IMG/VR virus record: IMGVR_UViG_3300044637_000534
Span: 1 to 58,251 of that record
Strand: one strand, 5' to 3'
DNA from: a virus
DNA length: 58,251 nt
The position numbers and the translations under genes are program-made. The notes beneath the pieces were generated by a model. It did not search any database and was not told the origin of the DNA. It worked only from the letters and a program-made list of their open reading frames with translations. Of this stretch, positions 5,620 to 13,925 are shown piece after piece. Numbering within the stretch: the first letter of the stretch is position 1; each line of letters opens with the position of its first letter.

Positions 5620-7016
5620 GTCCAGGCGGACGCTCCGATCTTCATTCTTGGCCCCGTTGAACGCCGTACTCCCATCAGTCGCGCCGCGATCATGCCGCTC
5701 ATCCCCCCGTGGGCGGCACTCGCTGCGTACTGAAGGGCGTCGGAGATGTGCGAGTAGTCGTTCTTGTCCGGCAGCGGACGGAGCTGGCCGGAGCGCGTCT
5801 TGGCGAACCGGTAGCCGCCTGCCATCGCACGCACGAGCGTCGGGCACCGGTGCTGGTCGAACAGCATCGCAGGTCCGCCGTCACGCTGGGCGAGAAGGAA
5901 GCTCTCCACCGCCCGCAGGCGGCTGTCGATCTTGTTGGTCGGCGCGGGGTAGCACATGAAACCCTCGCGCTTGAGAACGTCGAACGAGGTCTCCTCATAG
6001 GACGTGGAACGCTGCGTCCCCGCCGGGTCGCCGACAATGACGACGGGTCGGCCCATATACCGCTCTTGCATGAGCGCCGGTTTCAGTGCGCGTCTGACGT
6101 GGAGCTCGAGGCCAATATCCTCCGCGAGCACCTCCTCGAGCACGAGAAGTCGGCCCTTATGGTCCATCTGGCAGATGATCGAGCAGGGGTTGCGCCCGAA
6201 ATCCTGGCCGATGATGAGCGGGTGGACCATCACAGGATCGAGATGGTCAACGACATGGAACGCCTGCTTGAAGCTCTCGCGGTACACAGCGGAGCCTGAC
6301 GGGTCGGCGCCATACTGGGCGTGCACGTAGCGGCGCACCCAGTCCTCGCCGTTGGAGCGCGACAGGCGCTCGTAATACTCCCGGCCACCCGGCAGGTTCT
6401 CGATGTTCTCGGCGTCCTCGTCGAGACCGCCTGGCTGGATGAACACCTGCCAGTCGATCGGCACGTCCTGGTCCATCAGCTTCCACCAGTCGCTGCCGAT
6501 GGTGGGCATGTTGGTGTCGGCGATGATGCCGAACCAGGTCGGGCCCCCCTGGGCCTTCGAGGGGTAACGACCGCAGCGGCCTGCGATGGCGGGCACCAGG
6601 TCGACAGCAATTTCGATGCACTCCGAGATCCACGCGCCCGTGAGCTGCGAGGAGAGCAGGCGGCGCTGGTCCTCGACGTCTTCCAGCGGGATGAGCACCC
6701 ACTCGGAACGCACGTCGCCGATCGAGATGTAGATCGTGTTCTCGGAGACCTTGAAGGCGGCGATGCCCTCGAGCCAGGTGGTGACGTCCTTGAGGACGGT
6801 CATCTTCAACTGGGACAGCGTCTGGCGCAGGATGGCGAAGCGGGTGTGCCTCAGACCATCAGGCCCTGGAGCCTGCTCACACGCCCGACGGAAGAGCTCG
6901 AACAGGCAGGCGGTCGTCTTGCCCGAGCCCACCGGCCCGGCGATGAGGCGGAAGAACGCCTCCGACTTCATGAAACGGGCGCAGGTGGGCGGGGCCGTGA
7001 AATTGATTGTGGGCAT
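5616..7016 (-). CDS. terL: Terminase large subunit
   Basis: 466 residues. The N-terminal packaging ATPase has Walker A GPVGSGKTT at 27-35, and an acidic GAWISECIEI segment near residue 131 is the likely Walker B/coupling region. The C-terminal RNase H-like nuclease begins with IIGQDFGRNP near 268 (catalytic Asp) and carries further acidic residues (VIVGDPAGT, KNDYSHISDALQY). It cuts and pumps DNA into the prohead. Its ATG overlaps the stop of the leftward small-subunit gene. Unusually, both terminase genes point away from the portal and head genes. Confidence 0.92.
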   Translation of the reverse strand: MPTINFTAPPTCARFMKSEAFFRLIAGPVGSGKTTACLFELFRRACEQAPGPDGLRHTRFAILRQTLSQLKMTVLKDVTTWLEGIAAFKVSENTIYISIGDVRSEWVLIPLEDVEDQRRLLSSQLTGAWISECIEIAVDLVPAIAGRCGRYPSKAQGGPTWFGIIADTNMPTIGSDWWKLMDQDVPIDWQVFIQPGGLDEDAENIENLPGGREYYERLSRSNGEDWVRRYVHAQYGADPSGSAVYRESFKQAFHVVDHLDPVMVHPLIIGQDFGRNPCSIICQMDHKGRLLVLEEVLAEDIGLELHVRRALKPALMQERYMGRPVVIVGDPAGTQRSTSYEETSFDVLKREGFMCYPAPTNKIDSRLRAVESFLLAQRDGGPAMLFDQHRCPTLVRAMAGGYRFAKTRSGQLRPLPDKNDYSHISDALQYAASAAHGGMSGMIAARLMGVRRSTGPRMKIGASAWT

Positions 7017-7495
7017 TACTCGATCTCTTCAGCGTCGATCACGACGGGGGGTAGCTGCTTCTCGAACCGGAGCGAGGCGTCCGCACCCAGGTTGATGGTG
7101 ACGGAGAACTTCTCGCCGAGGCTCTCGACACCGACGCCAGCCCTGGAGAAACCGGCCAGGTCCCTGGCCAGCTTGCCCGCCTCGATCTTGGCGTTGAGGC
7201 TCTCGGCCCGGTCGTGCATCCGGGTGTTCAGCTCGGGGAGCCACTCCTCGAGCATCGCTGCGGCCTTCAACTTCACACGCTCATGCGTGTTCAGCGTCCC
7301 ATGCCAGGACGAGGCTTCGCTCTCCAGGTAAGCGCGGAACCGGGGGTGTTCCTGGATCGCTTGCCATTGGTTTGGATCGATCTCATGGACTTTGAGTATT
7401 TCTTCGATGGGTCGGATGTCCATCGCGATTTCGCGAGCGATCTGCAAGAGTTTCAGCTCGGTTACATTGGCGTCGACTGTGGTCAGGGCAGTCAT
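7016..7495 (-). CDS. terS: Probable terminase small subunit
   Basis: 159 residues directly upstream of, and overlapping, the large terminase gene. The N-terminal part looks like an HTH (IREIAMDIRPIEEILKVHEI with a following helix), the centre is a helical oligomerisation region (RVKLKAAAMLEEWLPELNTRM) and the C-terminus is a beta-rich tail (FSVTINLG), as in many TerS proteins. It would recognise packaging sites and recruit TerL. ATG at 7495, with CGGGAGTG upstream. Assigned by context plus fold resemblance. Confidence 0.75.
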   Translation of the reverse strand: MTALTTVDANVTELKLLQIAREIAMDIRPIEEILKVHEIDPNQWQAIQEHPRFRAYLESEASSWHGTLNTHERVKLKAAAMLEEWLPELNTRMHDRAESLNAKIEAGKLARDLAGFSRAGVGVESLGEKFSVTINLGADASLRFEKQLPPVVIDAEEIE

Positions 7496-7592
7496 TTACA
7501 CTCCCGATACTGGGATCAATAGTTGTCAAGCGGGGGAAACATACTGTATTTAAGGTAGGTTCGTCGAGCTGGCGAACTCGCGGGACCATTTC
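7496..7592. promoter_or_regulatory. Divergent intergenic region between terminase and late operon
   Basis: Contains TTGTCA near 7525 with TGTATT 16 bases further on the plus strand, a plausible sigma70-type late promoter. The same TTGTCAAG read on the minus strand gives CTTGACAA, a -35 for the terminase side, but its -10 is unclear. No palindrome copy lies here, unlike the early block. Confidence 0.4.
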
Positions 7593-9650
7593 ATGGCTGA
7601 ACAATTTGTTGGAATGGGCGTCCTCCGGGTGGTGCCCCCGGCTAAACTCGACGCCGCAGTACGAGCGGCAGACGAGGAGCGCGCAGCGCTGCAGGACGCC
7701 TCGCAAGAGCCGGTCATGACCAATCTGGCGGGCTACATCCGCTCCCAGTTCGATATGATGAAGCGCCACCGGAACACGGCATCGGGCTGGACCGACCGTC
7801 TCCTGCGCGCTTTGCGCACGTTCAATGGCGTCTACGACCCGACGCAGCTTGCCGAGATCAAGAAGTTCGGCGGCTCCGAGGTCTACGCCCGCATCATCGC
7901 GATGAAGTGCCGGGGAGCGTCCTCGCTCCTGCGTGACGTCTATCTCGCGCCCGAGCGCCCGTGGGGCCTCGACCCCTCGCCTGATCCCGAGATCCCCGAG
8001 ACCGTGATGCAGTCCATCATGCAGCTCGTCGACATCGAGACGGCGACCCTGACGGAAGGTGGCGCTCCGATTGATCCGACCGCCATCCGCGACCGCACCA
8101 GCCAGCTCGTCGAGGCGGCACGCCAGGCAGCGAAGAAACGCGCTGAACGCCGCACCAAGATCTCCGAGGACAAGATCGACGAGATCCTCATCGAGGGTAA
8201 TTTCTACAAGGCGCTGGCCGAGTTCATCACCGACCTGCCGCTCTTCCCCTTCGCCGTCATGAAGGGTCCCTACGTCAAGATCGTTCCGACCGTGCGCTGG
8301 GAAAACGGTCAGCCGACCGTGATGCAGAGCCCGCGCCTCATGTGGTCGCGCATCTCACCCTTCGACATCTGGTTCACGCCCGGCGTCAGCGACATCGAGG
8401 ACGCTGCCGTCATCGAGCGCTCGCGCCTGACGCGCGCCGACCTCAACGACCTGCTCGACCTGCCTGGCTACAACCAGGAAGCGATCCGCAGCGCGCTGCG
8501 CGATTACGGCCAGACGGGGCTCAACGAGGACTACGACGCCGCCACCGACAGCGAGCGGGCGTGGAACGAGAGCCGCGAAAGCCCCTTCATGAACGAGAGC
8601 CATCTGATCTCGTGCCTGGAGTATCACGGCAACGTCCAGGGGCAGATGCTCCTCGACTACGGCATGGATGAAGAGCAGGTCCCGGACCCCGAGCGCGACT
8701 ACTTCGTGCAGTGCTGGCTCGTCGGCCAGTACGTCATCAAGGTCCAGATGTCGCCGAGCCCGCGCAAGCGGCATCCGTATTTCGTGACGTCGTTCGAGAA
8801 GGTACCCGGCACGGTGGTCGGCAACGGCCTGCCCGACATCCTCAACGACATCCAGGACGTCTGCAACGCCTCGCTGCGTGCGCTCGTCAACAACCTCTCC
8901 ATCTCGTCCGGCCCGCAGGTCGTGGTCAACGACGACCGCCTGTCGCCCGACGAGGACGGCGAGGAGCTCTATCCGTGGAAGCGCTGGCACGTCCAGACGG
9001 ACCCGATGGGCAACAACGGGGCTCCGCCGATCAGCTTCTTCCAGCCCAACTCGAACGCTTCGGAGCTGCTCGGTGTCTACCAGAAGTTCTCAGAAATCGC
9101 CGACGAGATCTCGGCAATCCCGCGTTACCTCTCTGGCGCGGGTGCTGCTGGAGCGGGGCGCACTGCCTCCGGTCTGGCGATGCTTATGGGTAACGCCAGC
9201 AAGGTTCTCCAGACCGTTGCAGCGAACATCGACCGGGACATCCTCGATCCGCTTTTGAGGCAGCTCCTGGACATGATCCTGCTGACGGACGAGACCGGGA
9301 TGCTGTCCGGCGACGAGACCGTCAAGGTCATGGGCGTGTCGGTCGCGGTCCAGAAAGAGACGCAGCGTTCCCGCCAGCTCGAGTTCCTGCAGATCACGGC
9401 CAACCCGATCGACAGCCAGATCGTCGGTCCCAAGGGTCGCGCCGCACTGCTTCGCGCGGTCTCCGAAACGCTCGGCCTGCCCGGCTCCAACATCGTCCCG
9501 TCCGAGGACGACATGGACAAGCAGATGCAGGCCGCTCAGATGCAGGCCATGGCCGCAGCAGGCGGTCAGGCGCAGGGCGGTCAGGCTCCGCAAGGCGGCA
9601 ACGTCACGCAGGACATGGGTCCGCGCACCTCCATCGCAGGAGGTCCGTGA
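7593..9650 (+). CDS. Portal (head-tail connector) protein
   Basis: 685 residues, the size of podovirus/P22-class portals. Visible portal-like parts: helical N-terminus (YIRSQFDMMKRHRNTASGW), long central wing with the membrane-portal signature style of LMWSRISPFDIWFTPG, a crown segment SGAGAAGAGRTASGLAMLMGNAS near 520, and a Gln/Met/Gly-rich C-terminal tail. It forms the dodecameric vertex through which DNA passes. ATG 7593 has a weak ribosome site; ATG 7716 (MTNLAGYIRS) is an alternative start and would trim 41 residues. First gene of the rightward late operon. Confidence 0.9.
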   Translation: MAEQFVGMGVLRVVPPAKLDAAVRAADEERAALQDASQEPVMTNLAGYIRSQFDMMKRHRNTASGWTDRLLRALRTFNGVYDPTQLAEIKKFGGSEVYARIIAMKCRGASSLLRDVYLAPERPWGLDPSPDPEIPETVMQSIMQLVDIETATLTEGGAPIDPTAIRDRTSQLVEAARQAAKKRAERRTKISEDKIDEILIEGNFYKALAEFITDLPLFPFAVMKGPYVKIVPTVRWENGQPTVMQSPRLMWSRISPFDIWFTPGVSDIEDAAVIERSRLTRADLNDLLDLPGYNQEAIRSALRDYGQTGLNEDYDAATDSERAWNESRESPFMNESHLISCLEYHGNVQGQMLLDYGMDEEQVPDPERDYFVQCWLVGQYVIKVQMSPSPRKRHPYFVTSFEKVPGTVVGNGLPDILNDIQDVCNASLRALVNNLSISSGPQVVVNDDRLSPDEDGEELYPWKRWHVQTDPMGNNGAPPISFFQPNSNASELLGVYQKFSEIADEISAIPRYLSGAGAAGAGRTASGLAMLMGNASKVLQTVAANIDRDILDPLLRQLLDMILLTDETGMLSGDETVKVMGVSVAVQKETQRSRQLEFLQITANPIDSQIVGPKGRAALLRAVSETLGLPGSNIVPSEDDMDKQMQAAQMQAMAAAGGQAQGGQAPQGGNVTQDMGPRTSIAGGP

Positions 9651-10225
9651 TGGCCTTCAACCCCTTCGCCGGACCCAAACGCCCCGACGCACCGAGCTAC
9701 GACGCGGCCTACCAGGAAGCCTCGCGCCAGACAGCGGCCAACGCTGCTGCCTGGCGTCCGCAGAAGGTCAGCCCGCAGGACATGAAGGCCCAGCTCGCCC
9801 AGAAGCTCGCCGCCTGGCGGGCTCAGCCGGTGGGTGCAGGTGGTCGTCGCGCGCTCCCGGTCGGAACGCCCCAGGTGCCCTATCAGCGGGTCAACCCGCA
9901 GGACGTCTACAATCAGCGGATGACTGCATACCAGCAGCAGCTCGCTGACTGGCAGAGGCAGCAGGAAGAATGGCAGCGCCAGCAGCGCGAGTACTTCCAG
10001 CAACAGAACATCGATTACGGCGGCGGTAGTGGCGGCGACGGCGGCTCCAATTTCGGAGGCGGTGGCGACAGCAGCGCTGGCGGGTCTCCCGCAGGCGACG
10101 GCGGCGGTGCGATGGGTGGGGCCATGTCGCGCGGCGGCAAGGTTCAGAGGTTCAGCAAAGGTGGCATGGTCAGCGACAGCTTCTCGAAGATGTCGCGCCA
10201 TTTCGCGAAGAAAGGGTCCATGTAA
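9650..10225 (+). CDS. Gln/Gly-rich late protein next to portal
   Basis: ATG at 9650 overlaps the portal stop (TGATG), with AGGAGGT upstream. N-terminal Pro/Ala part (NPFAGPKRPDAPSYDAAYQE), a Gln/Trp-rich helix around 100-120 (DWQRQQEEWQRQQREYFQQQ), a polyglycine stretch, and a basic C-terminus with two GG motifs (SRGGKV and RFSKGGMV). Low-complexity composition suggests a flexible head or connector accessory protein. The GG motif recurs in neighbours. Function unknown. Confidence 0.65.
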   Translation: MAFNPFAGPKRPDAPSYDAAYQEASRQTAANAAAWRPQKVSPQDMKAQLAQKLAAWRAQPVGAGGRRALPVGTPQVPYQRVNPQDVYNQRMTAYQQQLADWQRQQEEWQRQQREYFQQQNIDYGGGSGGDGGSNFGGGGDSSAGGSPAGDGGGAMGGAMSRGGKVQRFSKGGMVSDSFSKMSRHFAKKGSM

Positions 10226-10587
10226 TGAATAAATTCTACAAGGGTAAGCCAGCGAAACTGGTCGCCGTGCATCATTTCAATGGTGGCGGCGCGGTCCGTC
10301 GTTCAGAGAACGTCGAACAGGCTATCGCTGAGCGGAAGTACCGCGACACTGTCCGCGATGTCGTAGACGCGAAATCCGCACCGGCCAAAACGACAGACGA
10401 CATGCGTATCAACGACGCACTCGCCGACCGCGCCAGCCGCCGTCGCGATGCTGAGTTCACTAATCGCAATAAGTCGTCTGCCCGCACGGGGTACGATTAT
10501 TCGTATCAGGCTCAGGACAAAGAGCCCAAGACCACCGCGTCCCAGCGTCTCAAGAACTCGCCGGTCAACATCGGTGAGGACGACTGA
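10225..10587 (+). CDS. Hypothetical basic late protein, 120 residues
   Basis: Starts in a TAATG overlap with the previous gene and ends overlapping the next. Begins MNKFYKGKPAKLVAVHHFNGGGAVRR, so it carries the short F-x-x-GG-x-V motif near residue 20. The remainder is highly charged and probably disordered (ADRASRRRDAEFTNRNKSSAR). Part of a row of small accessory genes between portal and scaffold; likely a head protein, without recognised family. Confidence 0.6.
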   Translation: MNKFYKGKPAKLVAVHHFNGGGAVRRSENVEQAIAERKYRDTVRDVVDAKSAPAKTTDDMRINDALADRASRRRDAEFTNRNKSSARTGYDYSYQAQDKEPKTTASQRLKNSPVNIGEDD

Positions 10588-10802
10588 TGCGTGCACCGAA
10601 GGTATCGACCAAGTCACCGCGCCTTAAAGCCGTCGCAGGTGGCGAGGTGCCGATCCAGAAAATCGGACAGTTGAGAGGCAAGGGCATGAACGCAGGTGGT
10701 TCGCCCAACGACCTCAAGAAGCTGTTTCCCAAAGGTTCCCGCTTTGCTCCGAAGTTTTCGAAGGGCGGGAAAGTGAGCAAGCGCGATCGCGGTTGCAAAT
10801 AA
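10587..10802 (+). CDS. Hypothetical basic late protein, 71 residues
   Basis: ATG at 10587 immediately after the previous stop, with GGTGAGGACGAC upstream. Lys/Gly/Pro-rich and positively charged, ending KFSKGGKVSKRDRGCK with the shared FSKGGKV motif. No fold predicted by eye. Probably a head-associated small protein. Confidence 0.55.
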   Translation: MRAPKVSTKSPRLKAVAGGEVPIQKIGQLRGKGMNAGGSPNDLKKLFPKGSRFAPKFSKGGKVSKRDRGCK

Positions 10803-10825
10803 CCTGGCCAGGTAAGGAGTGATCC

Positions 10826-11029
10826 ATGAAGTCAAAGGCTGAGAAGACCGGCATGTCCGGTTTCGAGTTCGCCAAAGGCGGCCCGAGCGGTATGCACAAG
10901 TTCACCCCGTCGAAGACGCAGGAGCCCGGTCAGACCGGCCCGGCTGGCACCGACACGGGTGAGTTTGCCAAAGGCGGCAAGCGTCTGGGCGACATCCAGC
11001 GTCCGTCGATGACCCAGAAGTCTGCGTGA
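10826..11029 (+). CDS. Hypothetical late protein with two FAKGG motifs, 67 residues
   Basis: ATG at 10826 preceded by AAGGAG. Contains FEFAKGGPSG near residue 15 and GEFAKGGKRLG near 48, two copies of the short motif shared by neighbouring small genes. Lys/Gly/Thr-rich and likely unstructured. Function unknown. Confidence 0.55.
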   Translation: MKSKAEKTGMSGFEFAKGGPSGMHKFTPSKTQEPGQTGPAGTDTGEFAKGGKRLGDIQRPSMTQKSA

Positions 11030-11036
11030 GGCTTCC

Positions 11037-11231
11037 ATGAAGCCTGACGCAAAGAAGCCTGCCAAGGAGATCAAGGCGGAAATGCTTCCGTCTCGGTTCT
11101 CTCGCACAGATGTTACGGGCGACGTCTCTTACGCCCGTATCAACAACAATTACGCGAAGAAGCCTCCGGCTGATCCTGTCCTCGACACGACGGCACAGAA
11201 CTATTTCCGCGTAATGATCGGTGGCCGATGA
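11037..11231 (+). CDS. Hypothetical basic late protein, 64 residues
   Basis: Begins MKPDAKKPAKEIKAEMLPSR, then SYARINNNYAKKPPADPVLD. The stop overlaps the ATG of the next gene (ATGA). Basic and Pro/Lys-rich at the start, with a more ordered C-terminus (TTAQNYFRVMIGG). Belongs to the small-gene run before the scaffold. Function unknown. Confidence 0.55.
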   Translation: MKPDAKKPAKEIKAEMLPSRFSRTDVTGDVSYARINNNYAKKPPADPVLDTTAQNYFRVMIGGR

Positions 11232-11467
11232 ATGATCGCGAGTTGATCCTCGCAGCGGCCAAATTAGCGAGAACGGCCCCTGAGAACTGGAACGAGTTCT
11301 TGGGGGCTCTCGCCGCACATACTGACAATCAAATCTCCAACTGCATCTCGTCGCCGCTCGAGGCGCTCCCCCAGAACCAAGGCCGCGCCCAATCCATGGT
11401 CGCGCTCCTCAAGGTCCTGCGCGAGTGCCTGAAGACCGCCGACCAGATTGAAGGAAAACGTAGATGA
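11228..11467 (+). CDS. Hypothetical helical late protein, 79 residues
   Basis: ATGA overlap at both ends with neighbours. Helical with Leu-rich amphipathic stretches (RELILAAAKLARTAPENW, SMVALLKVLRECLKTADQIE). Position directly before the scaffold gene suggests a head assembly role, but no family is recognised. Confidence 0.6.
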   Translation: MNDRELILAAAKLARTAPENWNEFLGALAAHTDNQISNCISSPLEALPQNQGRAQSMVALLKVLRECLKTADQIEGKRR

Positions 11468-12492
11468 GCACGCCTCAAATTGACGAAAGCGTTATGATCC
11501 CCGCCGCCGTGAAGGCCGCAGGTGCCGCCGCCGAAGCCTATTATCAGCAGGAAGCCCAGGGAACCGCGAATGGGGACCAGGAAGCGAAGCCGGAGGAAAT
11601 CTCCGCTGAAATCGAGGCCAAAGAGCCCGAAGCCCGACAGGAAGAGACCAAGAGCGGCGTTACTTTCGAGAGTAGCCCGGAAGCCAAACCGGAAGACGAA
11701 CAGTCCTGGGAACATCGATACAAGTCCATGAAGGGGCGGTTCGACCGCTCGCAGGACCAGATCCGCTCGCTGTCCGAACAGATCCAGAGCTTGCAGGGCG
11801 TCATCTCCACGATGCAGGCGACTTCGCCCGCGCCCGCGTCCGCCGAGGCCGAAGCGGCCATCGAGCGCCTGATTACGCCCGAGGAAGAGAGCGATTACGG
11901 GTCGGAGTTCCTCAAGGTGGTGGGCAAGAAAGCCCGCGAGGAGCTGCTGCCGGTCATCAACAAGTATGAGGCCAAGATTGCCCAGCTCGAAGGGCAGTTG
12001 CAGGGCGTTGGCGGGAAGATTGCGCAGGATGCCCGGCAGCATATGTTGACGCAGCTCGACGAGCGACTGCCAAACTGGCGTGAAATCAACCGAGATGAAA
12101 CCTTCCTGAATTGGTTACAGTTGCCAGACCTTTATTCTGGTGCTATTAGACATGAACTATTGAAGGCTGCATACGAGCGGAACGACGCCCCTCGGGTCGC
12201 GGCTTTCTTCACAGGCTTCCTCGCTGAAGAGGCTGCTGTGGCCCCCGCGAATGGAGAGGCTGGCCGGAGCGAAGCTCCCGCCAAACCGTCTCTCGATCAG
12301 TTCGCGGCTCCCGGCAGAGCCAAGTCTGCGGCAGCGACGACCGCTCCCGCTGAGAAGCCCTTCTTCACACGCGCTCAGATCGCGAAGTTCTACGCTGACG
12401 CCGCTGCGGGCAAGTATCGCGGGCGAGATGCGGACAGAGATCGGCTCGAAAAGCAGATCTTCGACGCTCAGCGAGAAGGGCGCATCAGGTAA
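11464..12492 (+). CDS. Capsid scaffolding protein
   Basis: 342 residues immediately upstream of the capsid gene. Strongly acidic N-terminal third (EAKPEEISAEIEAKEPEARQ), then a coiled coil around 95-165 (RFDRSQDQIRSLSEQIQSLQ), Ala/Pro-rich linkers and a basic C-terminus (KYRGRDADRDRLEKQIFD) suited to bind coat subunits. This is the usual organisation of T7-like/P22-like scaffolds, which guide prohead assembly and then leave. A palindrome-like GTTACT-N6-AGTAGC lies near 11661. Confidence 0.85.
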   Translation: MSTPQIDESVMIPAAVKAAGAAAEAYYQQEAQGTANGDQEAKPEEISAEIEAKEPEARQEETKSGVTFESSPEAKPEDEQSWEHRYKSMKGRFDRSQDQIRSLSEQIQSLQGVISTMQATSPAPASAEAEAAIERLITPEEESDYGSEFLKVVGKKAREELLPVINKYEAKIAQLEGQLQGVGGKIAQDARQHMLTQLDERLPNWREINRDETFLNWLQLPDLYSGAIRHELLKAAYERNDAPRVAAFFTGFLAEEAAVAPANGEAGRSEAPAKPSLDQFAAPGRAKSAAATTAPAEKPFFTRAQIAKFYADAAAGKYRGRDADRDRLEKQIFDAQREGRIR

Positions 12493-12516
12493 ATCCTTCT
12501 CTGAGGAGCCACTTCC

Positions 12517-13503
12517 ATGGCATTTCCTAACGCAGGTGCGGGCACGACCCCTCCGATTTGGCCGACTGGTTCGACCTCCAACAACCTCGCCTCCACGGGC
12601 TTCATCCCCCAGATCTGGTCGGGCAAGCTCGTCGAAAAGTTCTACGCGAACACTGTTCTCGCGGCGATCTCGAACACCGACTACGAAGGTGAGATCCGCA
12701 ACCAGGGCGACCTGGTCAAGATCCGCACGAAGCCGACGGTTTCGATCAAGGATTACCGCGCTGACGGTGACCTCGAAATCGAACGCCCGACGGGCAACGT
12801 GCTCGAGCTGAACATCGACAAGGGCAAGTACTTCGCCCTCGCTCTCGACGACGTGATGGAGATCCAGTCGGACCTCAACATCATGTCGATGTGGGCTGAC
12901 GATGCTTCGCAGCAGTTCAAGATCACGGTCGACACGGACGTCCTCAAGGGCATCCTCGGCGGCTGCGTGGCTCAGAACCGTGGCACGACGGCTGGCAAGA
13001 TCTCCGGCAACATCAACCTCGGTGCAACGACGACCCCGCTCGCGGTGGTCTCGAACTCGCCGGGCGCCGGTCAGGTCGACATCCTCGACGCGATCCTTCG
13101 CATGGGCCAGGTGCTCGATGAACAGAACATCCCGGAAGATGGCCGCTGGCTCGTCCTCCCGGTGTGGGCTGCTTACCTCATCAAGCGCTCGGAACTCCGC
13201 CAGGCTTACCTGACGGGTGACGCGGTTTCGCCGCTCCGTAACGGTCGCGTTGGCCAGGTGGACCGCTTCACGCTGTACACCTCCAACCTGCTCCCGAGCG
13301 GCGTTGCCGGTGGTCTGGCTGCTGGCGAATACGCCATGTACGCCGGTCACAGCCACGGCCTGACGTTCGCCTCGCAGTTCACGAAGGTCGAGACGATCCG
13401 CTCCGAGCGTTCGTTCTCGAACATCCTGCGTGGTCTCCAGGTGTACGGCTACAAGGTCGTCGACGGTATCGCTCTGTCGCAGGCGATCATCACCAAGGCG
13501 TAA
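12517..13503 (+). CDS. Major capsid protein
   Basis: 328 residues following the scaffold, ribosome site GAGGAG upstream. The sequence from NNLASTGFIPQIWSGKLVEKFY through TDYEGEIRNQGDLVKIRTKP to DDVMEIQSDLN is characteristic of HK97-fold coat proteins of podoviruses in the P22 coat-like group. The C-terminal part includes KVETIRSERSFSNILRGLQVYGYK. It builds the icosahedral shell. Codon use is uniform (strongly GC-ending), typical of a highly expressed gene, and a hairpin with T-rich tail follows. Confidence 0.9.
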   Translation: MAFPNAGAGTTPPIWPTGSTSNNLASTGFIPQIWSGKLVEKFYANTVLAAISNTDYEGEIRNQGDLVKIRTKPTVSIKDYRADGDLEIERPTGNVLELNIDKGKYFALALDDVMEIQSDLNIMSMWADDASQQFKITVDTDVLKGILGGCVAQNRGTTAGKISGNINLGATTTPLAVVSNSPGAGQVDILDAILRMGQVLDEQNIPEDGRWLVLPVWAAYLIKRSELRQAYLTGDAVSPLRNGRVGQVDRFTLYTSNLLPSGVAGGLAAGEYAMYAGHSHGLTFASQFTKVETIRSERSFSNILRGLQVYGYKVVDGIALSQAIITKA

Positions 13504-13511
13504 GCCTTGAC

Positions 13512-13540
13512 GCTCCCCCGGTCTTGAAAACCGGGGGAGC
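13512..13540 (+). terminator. Hairpin terminator after capsid gene
   Basis: GCTCCCCCGGT pairs perfectly with ACCGGGGGAGC (11 bp, 7-base loop), followed by ACTTTGTCTTTT. Probably a partial terminator that reduces expression of downstream tail genes relative to capsid. Confidence 0.75.
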
Positions 13541-13564
13541 ACTTTGTCTTTTGCGGGGTGATCG

Positions 13565-13918
13565 ATGGCGCTCGATACGGTCCAGGATTACATCGACCGG
13601 GCTCGGGTCCTCTTGCAGGACACGGTACAGCCCTATCGTTACTCGACCACAGACCTGGTCGAGGCTCTCTCCGAGGGCATCCTCGAGACGCGCCGCCTTC
13701 GTCCCGACCTCCTGCAGAATTACTTTCGCAGTAACCTGCCGGACTTCTCTGCGTCGAACATGGCGCAGGCCGTCCCGATCGACCCGCAGTATCGGATGGC
13801 GTTCATCTACTACATCTGCGGCATGACCCAGCTCCGCGACGACGAGAACGTCCAGGACAGCCGTGCTGCGCTGTTCATGAACAAGTTCATCTCGCAGATG
13901 CTGACGATTACGGCGTGA
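13565..13918 (+). CDS. Head completion/neck adaptor protein
   Basis: 117 residues after the capsid gene. MALDTVQDYIDRARVLLQDTVQPYRYSTTDLVEALSEG resembles the helical adaptor proteins that phages place between portal and tail. Contains a palindrome copy (13719-13735) encoding NYFRSN. ATG 13565 with GGGGTGAT upstream. Assigned by position and fold-type resemblance. Confidence 0.7.
   Translation: MALDTVQDYIDRARVLLQDTVQPYRYSTTDLVEALSEGILETRRLRPDLLQNYFRSNLPDFSASNMAQAVPIDPQYRMAFIYYICGMTQLRDDENVQDSRAALFMNKFISQMLTITA
13719..13735. repeat. Dispersed palindrome inside adaptor gene
   Basis: ATTACT-TTCGC-AGTAAC, read in frame as NYFRSN. Copy in a rightward late gene, in a different reading frame from the VTxxVT copies. 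Confidence 0.65.
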
Positions 13919-13925
13919 GGCATCG

